DNA of 64,000 bases. Origin: Tillus elongatus (taxonomy: Eukaryota > Arthropoda > Insecta > Coleoptera > Cleridae). The position numbers and the translations under genes are program-made. Numbering within the stretch: position 1 is the first letter of the stretch; each line of letters opens with the position of its first letter. The stretch is from contig OZ023269.1 of assembly GCA_964006375.1 (NCBI GenBank), positions 131,494,809 to 131,558,808 on the forward strand, read 5' to 3'. Positions 46,737-59,147 of this stretch are shown piece after piece. Under the pieces are notes generated by a model. That model was not told where the DNA came from. It saw only the letters and a program-made list of their open reading frames with translations, and did no database searches.

Positions 46737-48512
46737 CCAACGGCAGCAAACCCTTCTGGACTTTTGCTAAATCTATTGGGAATAATTTCTGCAAGAGCAC
46801 GTTTCCACCTCTTGTCTCAGGGGATGAAATTGTTTTTACCGCCCTGGGCAAGGCTGAACTTTTTGCCTCGCTGTTCTCTAGAAATTCCACCCACCTCCAA
46901 ATGTTCAACCACCAACAGTCCCCAATGTCGCGCATAAAATGACGGATATCATTTTCAAAACTAAAAAGGTACGAAAGATGCTCTCTTCTCTTAATACCAG
47001 GAAAGCCTCTGGCCTTGACGAGATCCCAGCAATTGTTCTAAAAAAATGCGCCCCAGAACTGGCTCCTGTCCTGACTCGTCTGTTTCAGACATCTTACAGT
47101 AGAGGCATATTCCCTAGTAACTGGAAAACTGCTCGAGTACAACCCGTCCCCAAGAAAGGATCCAAAGCGCTTCCTAGCAACTTCAGGCCTATTTCTCTCC
47201 TTTCAGTCGTCTCTAAAGTGATGGAAAAGTATATAAACACCGAATTACTAAAATTTCTTGAAAAACACAATCTAATCCACGACAGGCAGTATGGATTCCG
47301 TCAGCGCAGATCAACTGCCGACCTCCTTTGCCTTGTAACCCATTCTTCGAACAAGTCTATGGAACTACACGGTGAATCCCAGATTGTCGCTCTAGACATT
47401 TCCAAAGCATTCGACCAGGTTTGGCACGCAGCGCTGCTTAATAAACTTCCGGCCTATGGCCTACCACCAAAACTCTGTACCTGGACAGCAAATTTCCTCT
47501 CCAACCAGAGAATTTATGTTGTCGTGGATGGCTATTCCTCTAAACTGTATCCAATTAATGCAGGAGTTCCTCAAGGTTCAGCTCTAGCACATCCAACCCA
47601 GTTCACAGTTACGTGGACGACAGCACCCTCCACTCAAATATACAATATTCTAAGCCTGTCTCTTTAGCCCAATTAGATGAGGATCGCAGACGCATGGAGG
47701 GTTCTGTCTCCGTGGATCTCCAAAAAATATTAGACTGGGGAAGTAGAAATCTTGTACAATTCAACCCGACCAAATCACAGTCTTGCTTTTTTTCTCGTAA
47801 GAGATACACCAGCCCTAGACCCATCACAATGAACAATCAAGTTATTCAAAGTAATGAGTCCTTTTCACTTGTTGGCATTTCTGTGGATCGAAATCTGAAT
47901 TGGCATCAACATGTCACATCAATTGCTGAAGCGGCTGCTAAGAAATTGGGTTTTCTCTTCTGGGCTCGCAAATACTTTTCACCAGCTAATCTCTATACCT
48001 TATATACTTCACAAATAAGACCAAACCTCGAATACTGCTCCCACATCTGGGGTGCTGCTGCCGCTTCTACACTCGCTATTCTGGACTCCATTCAGAAGAG
48101 GGCTATGAGTCTCATCGGTGACCCTACCCTCACCCAAAGGCTGCCATCCCTTGCCCACCGACGTGTCGTTGGTGACCTCTCTCTCTTTTATAGATATCTG
48201 CACGGGCACTGTTAAGAGGAGCTTTGTTCCATAGTTCCTCCACCTGCTGTCCCCAACAGATCTAGCAGGGGAACAGAGCGAATGCACCCTTTTACTGTCC
48301 AGGTCACCAGACATAGAACATCTTGTTATGCCCGCTCTTTTGTCCCGAGGACTTCCAAGTTGTGGAATTCCTTGCCGGCGCATGTTTTTCCTTCTCCCCC
48401 GAATCTCCAAACCTTCAAGTCCAGAATTAACAAGTTGCCTCTTTCCTCCTTGTCGACACCCACGGTACGATAGTATTTAGGCTGTAAGCTCTCGTGGTAT
48501 GTTGTTGAAATA
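46737..48512 (+). pseudogene. CR1-like LINE, copy e: most complete reverse transcriptase, broken in two
   Basis: The first frame runs 46939-47667 (TDIIFKTKKVRKMLSSLNT, RKASGLDEIPAIVLKKCAPE, RVQPVPKKGSKALPSNFRPI, YGFRQRRSTADLLCLVTHSS, LDISKAFDQVWHAALLNKLP). A ~44-bp deletion after GVPQGSA removes LAPTLFLLHIND and shifts the frame ahead of the catalytic box, which here reads YVDD (47610-47621). The second frame, 47613-48215, carries the thumb and PNLEYCSHIWGAAAA and ends at a TAA within LHGHC. The C-terminal MHPFTVQVTRHRTSCYARSF follows from 48282. It ends GGCTGTAAGCTCTCGTGG and an A-rich tail. Confidence 0.9.
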
Positions 48513-48549
48513 AAAAAATAAAAAATTCTATTTTATGTCCAGTTTTTAG

Positions 48550-48795
<246 letters not shown>

Positions 48796-48799
48796 TTGA

Positions 48800-49245
48800 A
48801 AGGTTTCCGCGGTCTTTAATATGAAACATACTTGGTTCTCGGGTTGAACCGCGTCCAGAATTTACGAAATCTCGACGTTTCGCTTCCTGTTGTGCAGCCA
48901 TTTTCAAGAGTAAAGGAAATATGTAAGGACATGAACTCTAGGGCTTCAATCTGCCTACTCCTTAGAGCGGTGGGCAAAGGTGGGTTGGGTTGTTGTAGCT
49001 CGATTACGGGGCCTTAATCTGCCTATTCCCCAAGTCTCGCCGGAGATCGTCTCTAAGGTCTCAGTGTGATCAGAGAGATCTCTCTCAGGCCTAGGGTCGA
49101 ACACACTGAGACCTTAGAGACAATCACCGGCAAGATTTGTAGAGTAGGCAGGTTGAGGCCTTAGAGTTCATTTCCTTACATATTGAGCCTCTTGAAAATG
49201 GCTCCAAAATGGAAGCCGAAACGTCGAGAGAACCAAATATGTCTC
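48800..49245. mobile_element. Head-to-head Penelope pseudo-LTR pair
   Basis: The left arm (48800-49076) reads as the pseudo-LTR: ATTCTCGGGTTGAACCGCG-like start, TGTAAGGACATGAACTC, GTCTCTAAGGTCTCAGTGTG. After a centre at about 49078 (GATCAGAGAGATCTCTCT), the right arm (to 49245) is its reverse complement with a ~70-bp internal loss: CACACTGAGACCTTAGAGAC, GAGTTCATTTCCTTACATA, GCCGAAACGTCGAG. Both outer edges touch (TA)n. Confidence 0.85.

Positions 49246-49248
<3 letters not shown>

Positions 49249-49319
<71 letters not shown>
49249..49319. repeat. (TA)n microsatellite, ~71 bp (right half of a split core)
   Basis: Continues the tract interrupted by the Penelope pair. Confidence 0.95.
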
Positions 49320-49322
<3 letters not shown>

Positions 49323-49580
49323 ACCGATAACTCAAAAACTAATGGGCCGATTTTGTTAAAATTGAAAATCGGACAAGGTTTTCCGGAAAAATTTTGAGTT
49401 TTCGTTCGTTAAAAAAGCTATGATAACCAAATTTGGTAGGTAGGTTTACGATATAAAAAGTAAACTATACACCAAAATTTAGATTTCTATGTTGCAAGAA
49501 AAAAAGGTATAATAAAATATTTTGTGCCAGATCATTTCTATGAAAATTCACTACCATAACGCACTTGCTGCGTCGCGAAT
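49320..49580 (+). repeat. TA-core family: A module with short linker and H'
   Basis: CACACCGATAACTCAAAAAC, a deleted middle, AAATCGGACAAGGTTTTCCG, then ACTACCATAACGCACTTGCT and GCGTC. Confidence 0.8.
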
Positions 49581-50215
<635 letters not shown>

Positions 50216-50554
50216 TGCTTTAATTTCAAAACTACCCACCCTTAATAATTTCTTTATCAAGGAAATCTGGTTAAAAAAAACAGGTCAATTGGGATTTCGA
50301 GGGGCACGTTCAAAAACAGTATTTTTGGAATTTTACTTTTCACCCCCTAAGCCACAGTCACCTCCACTTTATAATTTTAAATGACACCCCTAGCTTGAGA
50401 TACATCATTTTAAAGGTATTTAAAATCCTAATCCAACGGCGTTTACGAAATTTAAATCCACCGTCAACTTTTGAATTTAGAAGAAGAAAACGTAATCAAA
50501 TTCGGAATATTAAAAAAAATATCAATAGTTTAAGACAAAAACCTACTTTATTAA

Positions 50555-51576
50555 GTGCTCAAAGTGCCCTCCGTTGTTAGCTAAACAATAAAATACTCGA
50601 ACGACGAATTCTCGTCTAACGTTTTGAAATGTTTCTGTAGTAATTTGTCGGCAAGCTTGGGTGATCCTATCTTTTAGAACCTGAATATTCTCTGGTGGAG
50701 GATTATGGTACACAACTGATTTCAAACAACCCCAAAGGAAGAAGTCCAGTAGTGTTAAGTCGGGAGATCTAGCAGGCCATTCCAGGGCGCCTCGTCTATC
50801 AATCCATTTGTTGGGAAATCTTTGATTAAGCCACTCGCGAACACGTAAGGCATAGTGTGGTGGTGCACCGTCCTGTTAATAGTGAAAATTTTGTCCATCC
50901 AGCAGTGGGTTGCCTTCTTCATTAAGTTGGTTTTCTAGGGACTCTGTTATGAGTTGGTCAATATAATTTTCCGAAAAATTTAAATACAAATCATCAGTTA
51001 AATTTTCTTCAATAAACAAAGGGCCTATTATTTCATTTCCAAGAATTCCCGCCCAAGCATAAATTTTTTGTGGAAACACTGTATGACCCTCTACGAACAC
51101 TCGTGGATTTTGATTATCCCAATATCTACAGTTGTGTTGATAAGAAAACCATTCAGAAAGAACGTTGATTCACCACTAAAGCAAATATTCTTTACCAAAT
51201 TCCTATGGTCTTGAATTCTGGCAGTTATTAATTCACAGAATTGAATCCTTCTGTCATAATCATCCTCGCTGTGTTCATGGAGAATGGTTAACTTATAAGG
51301 AAAGAACTTGTAAAGTTTTAAAACTTTATGTATGGAACCGACGGAAATATTCGTTAATGCAGCGACTTTTGGAATTGAAGTTGTAGGTCCAGCGGGAAAA
51401 CATCCTAAAACCTCAATTTGTGCAGCCTCGTTAAGAACTCGTGGTTGCTTATTTGCTTTGTTACATACTGAGCCAGTTTCTTCAAATTTTCGTGCTAGAC
51501 CTAGCACATATTGGTGTCCCACATTTTTTTCATTCATTTTTTTTCGTTGAAAACTCGGGCGGTAATACGAGCACAC
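50555..51576 (-). pseudogene. Mariner transposase (DD41D-like), dead
   Basis: Starts near 51576, reading QYVLGLARKFEETGSVCNK, EVLGCFPAGPTTSIPKVAA, LTNISVGSIHKVLKLYKFFP, YKLTILHEHSEDDYDRRIQF. The first catalytic block reads CFSGESTFFLNG: the usual Asp is Gly (GAT to GGT). After a frameshift come VFPQKIYAWAGILGNEIIGP and DGQNFHY, then TAA in place of Gln (50876), followed by QDGAPPHYALRVREWL. Next is EWPARSPDLTLLDFFLWG, a 41-residue Asp-Asp spacing as in its relatives. It ends VFYCLANNGGHFEHLIK-stop. A second truncated 3' end lies on the plus strand at about 52265-52350. Confidence 0.85.
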
Positions 51577-52264
51577 CTATTCTGAGCACCATACAAGTAA
51601 ATTATTTCAGACTAGATGCATTCTCGCAACAATTAGCTCTTCAGTACGGCATACTAATTGCAGCAAAAATGCACCAAAAATAACACGGCTATCGTATAGC
51701 CAGTCTTAAAACACTAAGTGAGTAGCGAACGTGTCGCCACCTAGTTCGGAACCAAGTACTTGTTGTCACGCCCGCTCCAAATAATACAGAGTATTAAAAA
51801 TAGAGACGGTATACAACTAACTAACAATTTAAAAAATTGTTAGCCCTGGCCCATTTCTACCCCAATATAGGGACAAAGTATGTAAGACTAGATGCATTCT
51901 CGCAACAATTAGAACTCTTCAACTCTTTCTTGTGATTCTCATGATTGTTAGTTTTATTTAAATTTAATATTTTAAATCGAAATGATTTAAATGAGTTTGA
52001 AGTTTTCAAAATTTAAAAATTTAATCACAACAGACTCGGTTTTAACTCGTTACAGTCGTCAAGAAATCGAACGTCAAATACGAATAAGTAATAAAGTTAT
52101 CAAGAAAGTAAAACTGGCTCATTTTATCTGAAATTTATCGTTAAATTAGACATGGGCGTTATCGTTCCCATATCACCTCGTACCAGGAAAATTGATAGCC
52201 GCAAATGGCACCGGGAGCTAAATTTGCAACAGTATTACGCTCAGAAAAATTACTGATAAAAACA
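51577..52264. other. Interior non-coding part of the mariner-bearing element
   Basis: TAGACTAGATGCATTCTCGC then AACAATTAG appears twice (about 51610 and 51885), and a similar stretch is near 59770. Otherwise unassigned. Confidence 0.45.
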
Positions 52265-52673
52265 ATTCAAATGTTAGAAAAAAATTCGACAGTCGACTAT
52301 TTTATTGCTTAGCTAACAACGAAGGGCACTTTGAGCACTTAATAAAGTAGGTTTTTGTCGTAAACTATTAAATAATTTTTTTAAATATCCCGAATTTGAT
52401 GATGTTTTTTTCTTCTAAATTCAAAAGTTGGCGGTGGATTTAAATTTCGTGAACGCCGTTGGATTAGGATTTTAAATACCTTTAAAATGATGTATCTCAA
52501 GCTAGGGGGTGTCATTTAAAATTATAAAGTTTGGGTGACTGGGGCTTAGAGGGTGAAAAGTAAAATTCCGAAAATACTGTTTTTGAACGTGCCACTCGAA
52601 ATCCCAATCGACCTGGTTTTTTTGTGAACCATATTTCCTTGATAAAGAAATTAAGGTTTTGAAAATGAAAGCA

Positions 52674-53060
<387 letters not shown>

Positions 53061-53084
53061 GCCTTTCATTTGAGCTTTAATTAA

Positions 53085-53870
53085 AACATGTTATAGTTAA
53101 ATAACATTGTTATCTATCATTTCCATCATTTGTTCACACAAAGACGTTGTTTTATCTAAATCGCATCTTTCATGAGCTCCCGAGTTTGTATCAGTTTATA
53201 GCGATGCCTTTTATTTTTTATTTTAATATTCGAATAATCGATGAATGACTAACATCCAATGTTGTGGCTGCTTGTCGACTCGAAGTATATGGGTATTTTT
53301 TTTAATTTCAACAACACACCACGAGGCCTAAATACTATCGTACCGTGGGTGTTGACAAGGAGGAAAGAGGCAACTTGTTAATTTTGGACTTGAAGGTTTG
53401 GAGGTTCGGAGGAGAAGTAAAAACATGTGCCGGCAAGGAATTCCACAACTTGGAAATCATCGGGACAAAAGAGCGGGCATAAGATGTTCTATGTCTGGTG
53501 ACCTGGACAGTAAAAGGGTGCATTCGTTCTGTTCCCCTGGTAGATCTGTTGGGGGCAGCAGGTGGAGGAACTATAGAAGAAAGCTCCTCTGAGCAGTGCC
53601 CGTGCAGATATCTATAAAAGAGAGAGAGGTCACCAACGGCACGTCGGTGGGCAAGGGATGGCAGCCTTAAACTCAAGCGTAACATCCAATTTGGTATCAT
53701 TACTCAATGCATTGGAAGGTTTTTTGTATCTACTTTACATGTCCAAGTTCGCGAAATTGTTTTCCGTTTACTAATTATCTATTGGGATATAGGCGGCAAG
53801 ACGGAAAAATTTTATTGCAATAGGCGAGCAACTTCGATCTGTGCCCTGGTGTTTTCTATAAAAATGGCAG
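53085..53870 (-). pseudogene. Mariner transposase N-terminal half, split by a LINE
   Basis: Read downward from about 53868: MAAIFIENTRAQIEVARLL, a stop, then NFSVLPPISQ, KQFRELGHVKVDTK and, after a shift, KLDVTLEF at about 53670. A CR1-like insertion follows (53292-53668). The frame resumes at about 53291 with YPYTSSRQAATTLDVSHSSI then IRILK, HRYKLIQTRELMKDA and LCEQMMEM near 53100. This is the paired helix-turn-helix DNA-binding region and the HPYKLQ..QEL block of the same transposase type as 36069-37138. The catalytic half is absent, the sequence passing into A-module DNA at about 53080. Confidence 0.75.
53292..53668 (-). pseudogene. CR1-like LINE, copy f: 3' 377 bp, minus strand
   Basis: Reads LPSLAHRRAVGDLSLFYRYL (the (CT)n tract is the short, in-frame form), RSTRGTERMHPFTVQVTRHR, KLWNSLPAHVF, ending TTTAGGCCTCGTGGTGTG and GTTGAAATTAAAAAAAA. 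It is 5'-truncated and inserted into a mariner transposase pseudogene. No target-site duplication was identified. Confidence 0.9.
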
Positions 53871-54447
53871 CCATTAATACAAAAATATGTGTTATTAGAA
53901 CAGGCGACAAAAGTTGGAATTTTATTTTGTTCTAGTAACAATGTTCAGAAAGTTGAATAGGAATTCGGCATTCGGCAAAGGTGGATTGCATCTCACATCT
54001 TTTATTATTATTGATAAAGACATAAGAGTAGCAGAAAAATGCAAGTACTGGCAACACTGTACATACACCATGGAGACTAGATTTGTTCGATCTGCAGACC
54101 GGATTAGAAGTGCTGGATAGTTGTTGGGAAAGGTCACGATTACTTGTATTTTTGTTTATTTTTCTAGAGGGACCATATTATAAGATCTTTACTATACAGG
54201 CCCGATCTTTATGCTCAGTCCCTGATCCATACAGGTGGTACAAAAGTAATCGTACACAGAACAGCAGTAGATCTGGGCAACAAAATCTGGCCATTTAGCC
54301 AAACCTACGTTAGTCGAAAAGTACTAATCAATAAAGATACAGGGTGTTAAAGTTAACAATTTGATTTCTACAAAAATTCGCTGATAATGTTTTTTCCTAT
54401 AAAATTTGCGGAAACGGTTCTTCACGAAAAATAATTTCTACGAAAAT
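53871..54447. other. Unassigned DNA with one transposon-end relic
   Basis: ATACAGGGTGTTAAAGTTAA near 54339 resembles a mariner-type terminus. Short open frames are not recognised. Confidence 0.35.
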
Positions 54448-55672
54448 ATAAATAACAATAATAAGTACACTTGGAGAACCCAAATCACCACAACACACCC
54501 TCTTAAAGACCTGACGATTGTTTCACTAACAAGGCTGGCGTCATCAGAGGATGAAAAAATGCTGAATTTTTTTATCCTCTGATGACGCTAACCTTGTTAG
54601 TGATACTGTAAACGTCTGTTTCCGAAGGGTGGAGTGATTGGTCGGAAAATTAAAATTAACTCGAGCGCCACCACTTTCTAAAAATATCTAAGATTGACTA
54701 TTTATAGGCCTCCAAACCCCAAGCTAACTCCTCCAGTGTGGCCACCTAATGGGTTTCTATTAGAGTAATGTTAAGTTGGAAGTTTGAAGCCTCCCGCTTA
54801 GCAAAATTCGCTATTTATTTACGCTGTGAAAAAAAATATAGTGGGAACGAGATGTAATTAAACAAAACAAAGCAAGAAAAATATTTCGTTTAATTTGACA
54901 TGCATGGGCAAGCTACGGAAACAAACAAATCGGTTAATAAAACTCTGCAAACTTTGTAAAGAAAACTGTTTAAATAAAGCAAACGGGGGAATACCTGTAC
55001 AAGTGAATTGGCAAAATCAGTAAAATTATTAAATTAATGCAATAAGTTTCGAGAACAACGGTATATAAGAAAAACAAATAGCAAAAATATATAATTAGTA
55101 AAATATTTCTCACCACCGGATCCAGATAGGCATCGTGGCGGTGGTTGTACGGCCTTTTAAGACGGTTTTAGTAACGAACTTTTGGATACAAAGGTAAACG
55201 GAAATCGGAATGCAGAAAAGTGAATCACTTTAGATGATTGAACAGCGAAAACTTAAGTGATTTACTCGGCCAGCGAGCCGGCTTATATATGGAAAAATAT
55301 ATGTATTCTTTGTTAATTCTAGAAGTTTTGGAGGTCTTTATTTATCTTATGGACTGATTAAATTATTCACGATTGAAAATGTTGCGGATTTACACATTTT
55401 CAGCAGTAATATCAGTTTATTTGCACATTTATTTTATACAGATTTTTACTTATATACAGGTCTTTTAAAATGATTTGGGCAAAATTCTTAAAAATAAATA
55501 TTTGCAGAGTTTTCATTTATGAAATAGAAATTGATTTGTCGTAGCCAAATGGACATTTCATTACAAAACGATCGTCAGGTCTTTAAAAAGATTTGTTGTG
55601 GTGATTTGGGTTCTCCAAGTGTACTTATCAGTGCTCATCACAGGTTCCAATCTTCACCTAATAAATAACAAT
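54448..55672. mobile_element. Hairpin element, copy 2, with 12-bp target-site duplication and ~958-bp insertion
   Basis: ATAAATAACAAT at 54448-54459 recurs at 55661-55672. Inside, 54460-54605 matches the left arm, loop and first part of the right arm of the copy at 150-389. The right arm then resumes at about 55564 (ACGATCGTCAGGTCTTT) and ends with the same tail (TCAGTGCTCATCACAGG, TTCCAATCTTCACCTA). The intervening segment, 54606-55563, has no counterpart in copy 1. It contains a GC-rich patch at 55110-55160 and no coding frame I recognise. Confidence 0.8.
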
Positions 55673-55684
55673 CTAAGGACGATG

Positions 55685-55800
55685 TCACCCTGTTGCCGCA
55701 ACTATGACTTCGTCTTCAGCAGTTCTCTCCATTTCATTATAACTTCCACACTTCATCAGTTGTGACAGATTTTCCAGGAGTTTTCTCCTTGTTCTACTAT
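55685..55800 (-). pseudogene. LINE C-terminal scrap (KCGSYNEMERTAED)
   Basis: Minus strand: RTRRKLLENLSQLMKCGSYN then EMERTAEDEV. Same motif as 25745-25800 and 17090-17150. Confidence 0.45.
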
Positions 55801-56472
55801 TTTTCGAAAAATATTGTCAGATAACTTTTTACATTTTTAAAACATCTTATTTTTTGTGCTTTGCCGGTAACCAATAGTCGTCGGAACTCCCTCATAATTT
55901 ATACAAACTAGTAGTCAGTCGCTCTTTGGATAACTTCCCACCAACCCAATTTTCGTTTTTGAATTTTCGAGTTTTGTCCGGCAACATTTTGTAAAAAAGT
56001 CCTGTCTAGTCTGCATTGAAGACATCACATACCTGATTGCCTCGGATATTTCTTTTATTTTGAAGCCCATCAGATGTGATTTCCTTATTTACAAATTTCG
56101 CTTCCACAGAAGCTTTTACTGAATTAATTGAATGTCTTTGTTTAAAACGAGAGATCCAACTTGTAGAACACTGGAAATTATCTCCATATCCCATTTCTCT
56201 ACCAAGAAAAACAGCTTTCGCCTGGAGATATAGACCACTTATAGCAATGTTTCCGTTCCTCTGATATTTGAACCAGTCAAACAATGCTGTGTCCAAGTTC
56301 TCCATGTCGGTTGTTTTTATTGCATACAGACTTGGAGAATACTTCTCTGGCTTCACTGTTGGTTTTTAGTGGTGAAGGACGTAGCCAGCGCGTGAGCTAA
56401 CTGGAGCAAGTGGCCCTTCGAATTCTGGAAGTTCTAGGATGTTCTTCAATGCTTCTGTGACTATAGTTTCGC

Positions 56473-56511
56473 TGCTTGACAGCATTTTCAGTCTGAAAAT
56501 GCTGTCAAGCA
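56473..56511. repeat. Perfect 19-bp-arm palindrome
   Basis: Arms TGCTTGACAGCATTTTCAG and its exact complement with a single-base spacer at 56492. Confidence 0.95.
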
Positions 56512-56681
56512 ACAGTGAAGCAACAGTGAAACCAGACAAGTATTCTCCAAGTCTGTATGCAGTATGGACAAGTTTCACCAAGTAAGGGCAACAACAATCA
56601 ATGGGTTGTTTTTATACTTTTTCTCTTGTCAATAGTGCTGGAGCAGCTAGCCTGGACAATAACATTCTCGAAAAAAAGTGA

Positions 56682-56771
56682 TGTTTGTAGGTAGTACGGT
56701 ATTGCATTGTCTTCATTAAAGTTAAAAGTGTTGATAATGTAGACAATGCAATACCGTACTGTCTACAAACA
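56682..56771. repeat. 31-bp inverted repeat with 28-nt loop
   Basis: TGTTTGTAGGTAGTACGG then TATTGCATTGTCT is inverted at 56741-56771 with one mismatch. The inverted similarity extends outward into A/T runs. Confidence 0.9.
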
Positions 56772-56865
56772 TAACGTTTTTTTTTGTTCCCGTTTTCACT
56801 TGTTTTAATATCGACATTTTCTCTTCAATGGTGAGGCGTTTTCTTTTAATACCGGACACGGACAT

Positions 56866-57495
<630 letters not shown>

Positions 57496-57639
57496 TTATT
57501 ATAAACATCTAAAGACTGAAAAATAATAATAAATAACATCTTGACAATCTTTAAGACAATTGTTGTTACCAACAGCTGGTAAAGAGTGTAGTACCAGCAA
57601 CCAAGTAACATTCTTATATATATGTTATGCAGATGATGT

Positions 57640-58150
57640 AACAAATCATGGATAATAATTAAGTGACGTCAGATAATAATAGCCTACTAGGATCCGCGAT
57701 ATCTGTCGGTAAGTTTCTAGTGGTACCTCGTGTCGGTAGAGTGGTCTGCGCGAGCGATCAAGTATGTTTGTCACTTTGTAAGGCCGGCCAGTTCTAAGTC
57801 AGCTGACATTAAATAACATATAACACAACAGTTCTTGTGCTCGCCAATAGCGAAACGTTGGTATTATCGATTTATCCATTGATTATCGACGATTATCCGA
57901 GATTATAATCGATGGATACGGGGTGGTGCACCAATACGCGGGTTTATTGACATTTGCCACTGTAATTGACTTTTAATGGGATTATCAGTCAGTGAAGCCC
58001 TTCGTTTTAACAGGATATTATTTGGGTGCAACACCGGAGAATAGAATGTCGCAGAACAGTGTTTATATTATTGTGCAGTGCTCTAGTTTAATTAAAGTGT
58101 GTGCATTTGCTGTTTGCTAATCGTGTTCTAATTCGTCCAGACCGCTTCAG
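57640..58150 (+). promoter_or_regulatory. Possible promoter / non-coding first exon region
   Basis: A GC-balanced island in AT-rich DNA with no transposon similarity. It contains a palindromic CRE-like TGACGTCA (57664-57671), a consensus splice donor CTGTCG followed by GTAAGTTT at 57709, and three GATTA (TAATC) boxes exactly 10 bp apart at 57881, 57891 and 57901, flanked by ATCGAT at 57908. GATTA is the core of bicoid/K50-class homeodomain sites. The features fit a promoter and 5' non-coding exon, but nothing here proves transcription. Confidence 0.35.
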
Positions 58151-58739
58151 TTCTGCCATATATCCAATGTTAAATATATAAAAATCATTTTTTAGCGCAT
58201 CTTTTGCATTTCAAATATATTTATCGTAAGTTTTACCTGATGCAACTCCAGTAGTACTACACAGCTGCATTTATTTTGCTTGTTTGTGCTTCTAATTTTT
58301 GTTATATAGAGTTTTGATCGAGTATATTATAATCTTAAGTCATAAAAACTGCTCAATTATAGGTGTCATTATTTTTTGTCGCGTTTGCTCACAGTCACGC
58401 ATTTCGATACGTGTATAATTAATTTTTATTTGTAATTTCACAAGAAAAAACATGTGCTACATTACTTATACAATGTTTTATGCATATAATCTGTTTTTAT
58501 GCAACAAATAAAAGTATTTTCTACCTGCTTGTTGCCAACGCATAATAAAACAGAATTAAAACATATTGATAGTAATTAAAGCACTTTGCGCTGCTAAATC
58601 GAGTAAAATTGATTAGACCTTGTTCAGGTTTTTCTTAAATAAAAGACGTTCGTTCACAGTTTTTTTTTCACTGTTTTGTGTAGCTAGGAGGTACAATTTG
58701 GTTGTAAACATTTTAAGTCGGTACCTTTTTTTTTTAATA
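58151..58739. other. AT-rich DNA, nothing recognised
   Basis: No supported feature. Confidence 0.35.
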
Positions 58740-58964
58740 ATCCAGCAAATCCTTTAGTTAGGAAATGTTTTCGGAAAAATTGCCAATAACACATAAAAAC
58801 AAAAAATAGTTACTTGATTTTTATTATACTTGGCATATATATTCCTTTAGTAAATAGCATGGATGAGTTAGTCACCCCAATTGAGTTAGTTTAAAAAAAT
58901 TGCAGATTACCACCCGAATGCTTTTCAAATAACTGTTTTCCAGAAACATGCCTAGGACCTTGTT
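58740..58964 (-). repeat. TA-core family: diverged A'/D fragments
   Basis: AATAGCATGGATGAGTTAGT resembles the TTGGATAAGTTCGTTAG part of A. CGAATGCTTTTCAAATAACT then GTTTTCCAGAAACATGC matches the D unit just before its poly-C. Confidence 0.5.
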
Positions 58965-59147
58965 GTTTATGCAACGAGGGTGGTTGTATGGACGCGAGAG
59001 GGGAAGGAAAATCCCCACGACGAAGCAGCACCACCTCCCTACCCGCGCGCCATTGTCACAACTGGAACACAGGGGGGGGGGGTCTACTTCGTCGTAGGCA
59101 TTTCCCTTCCTCTCTCGCGTGCATACAACCACCCTGGTTGCATAAAC
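58965..59147. repeat. GC-rich palindromic element, ~64-bp arms
   Basis: The left arm, GTTTATGCAACGAGGGTGG through GACGCGAGAGGGGAAGG to CCACGACGAAG (58965-59027), is inverted at 59084-59147. The ~56-bp loop carries an 11-G run. Open frames on both strands are mirror shadows. Confidence 0.85.

Larger units (their letters stand above)
55845..56865 (-). pseudogene. pogo/Tigger-like transposase remnant with inverted duplications
   Basis: The start MSVSGIKRKRLTIEEKMSIL then KQVKTG (56865-56780) is the CENP-B/psq-type N-terminal helix-turn-helix. The second DNA-binding half follows at 56340-56060: EKYSPSLYAIKTTDMENLDT, ALFDWFKYQRNGNIAISGLY, LQAKAVFLGREMGYGDNFQC, STSWISRFKQRHSI (Tc5/CENP-B domain). 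The first catalytic block reads VFNAD-stop-TGLFYKMLPDK: the usual Glu codon after Asp has become TAG at about 55997. LSKERLTTSLYKL and YWLPAKHKK follow. The region between the two DNA-binding halves (56366-56780) is scrambled by short inverted duplications. The remaining DDE domain is missing. Clearly inactive. Confidence 0.8.
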
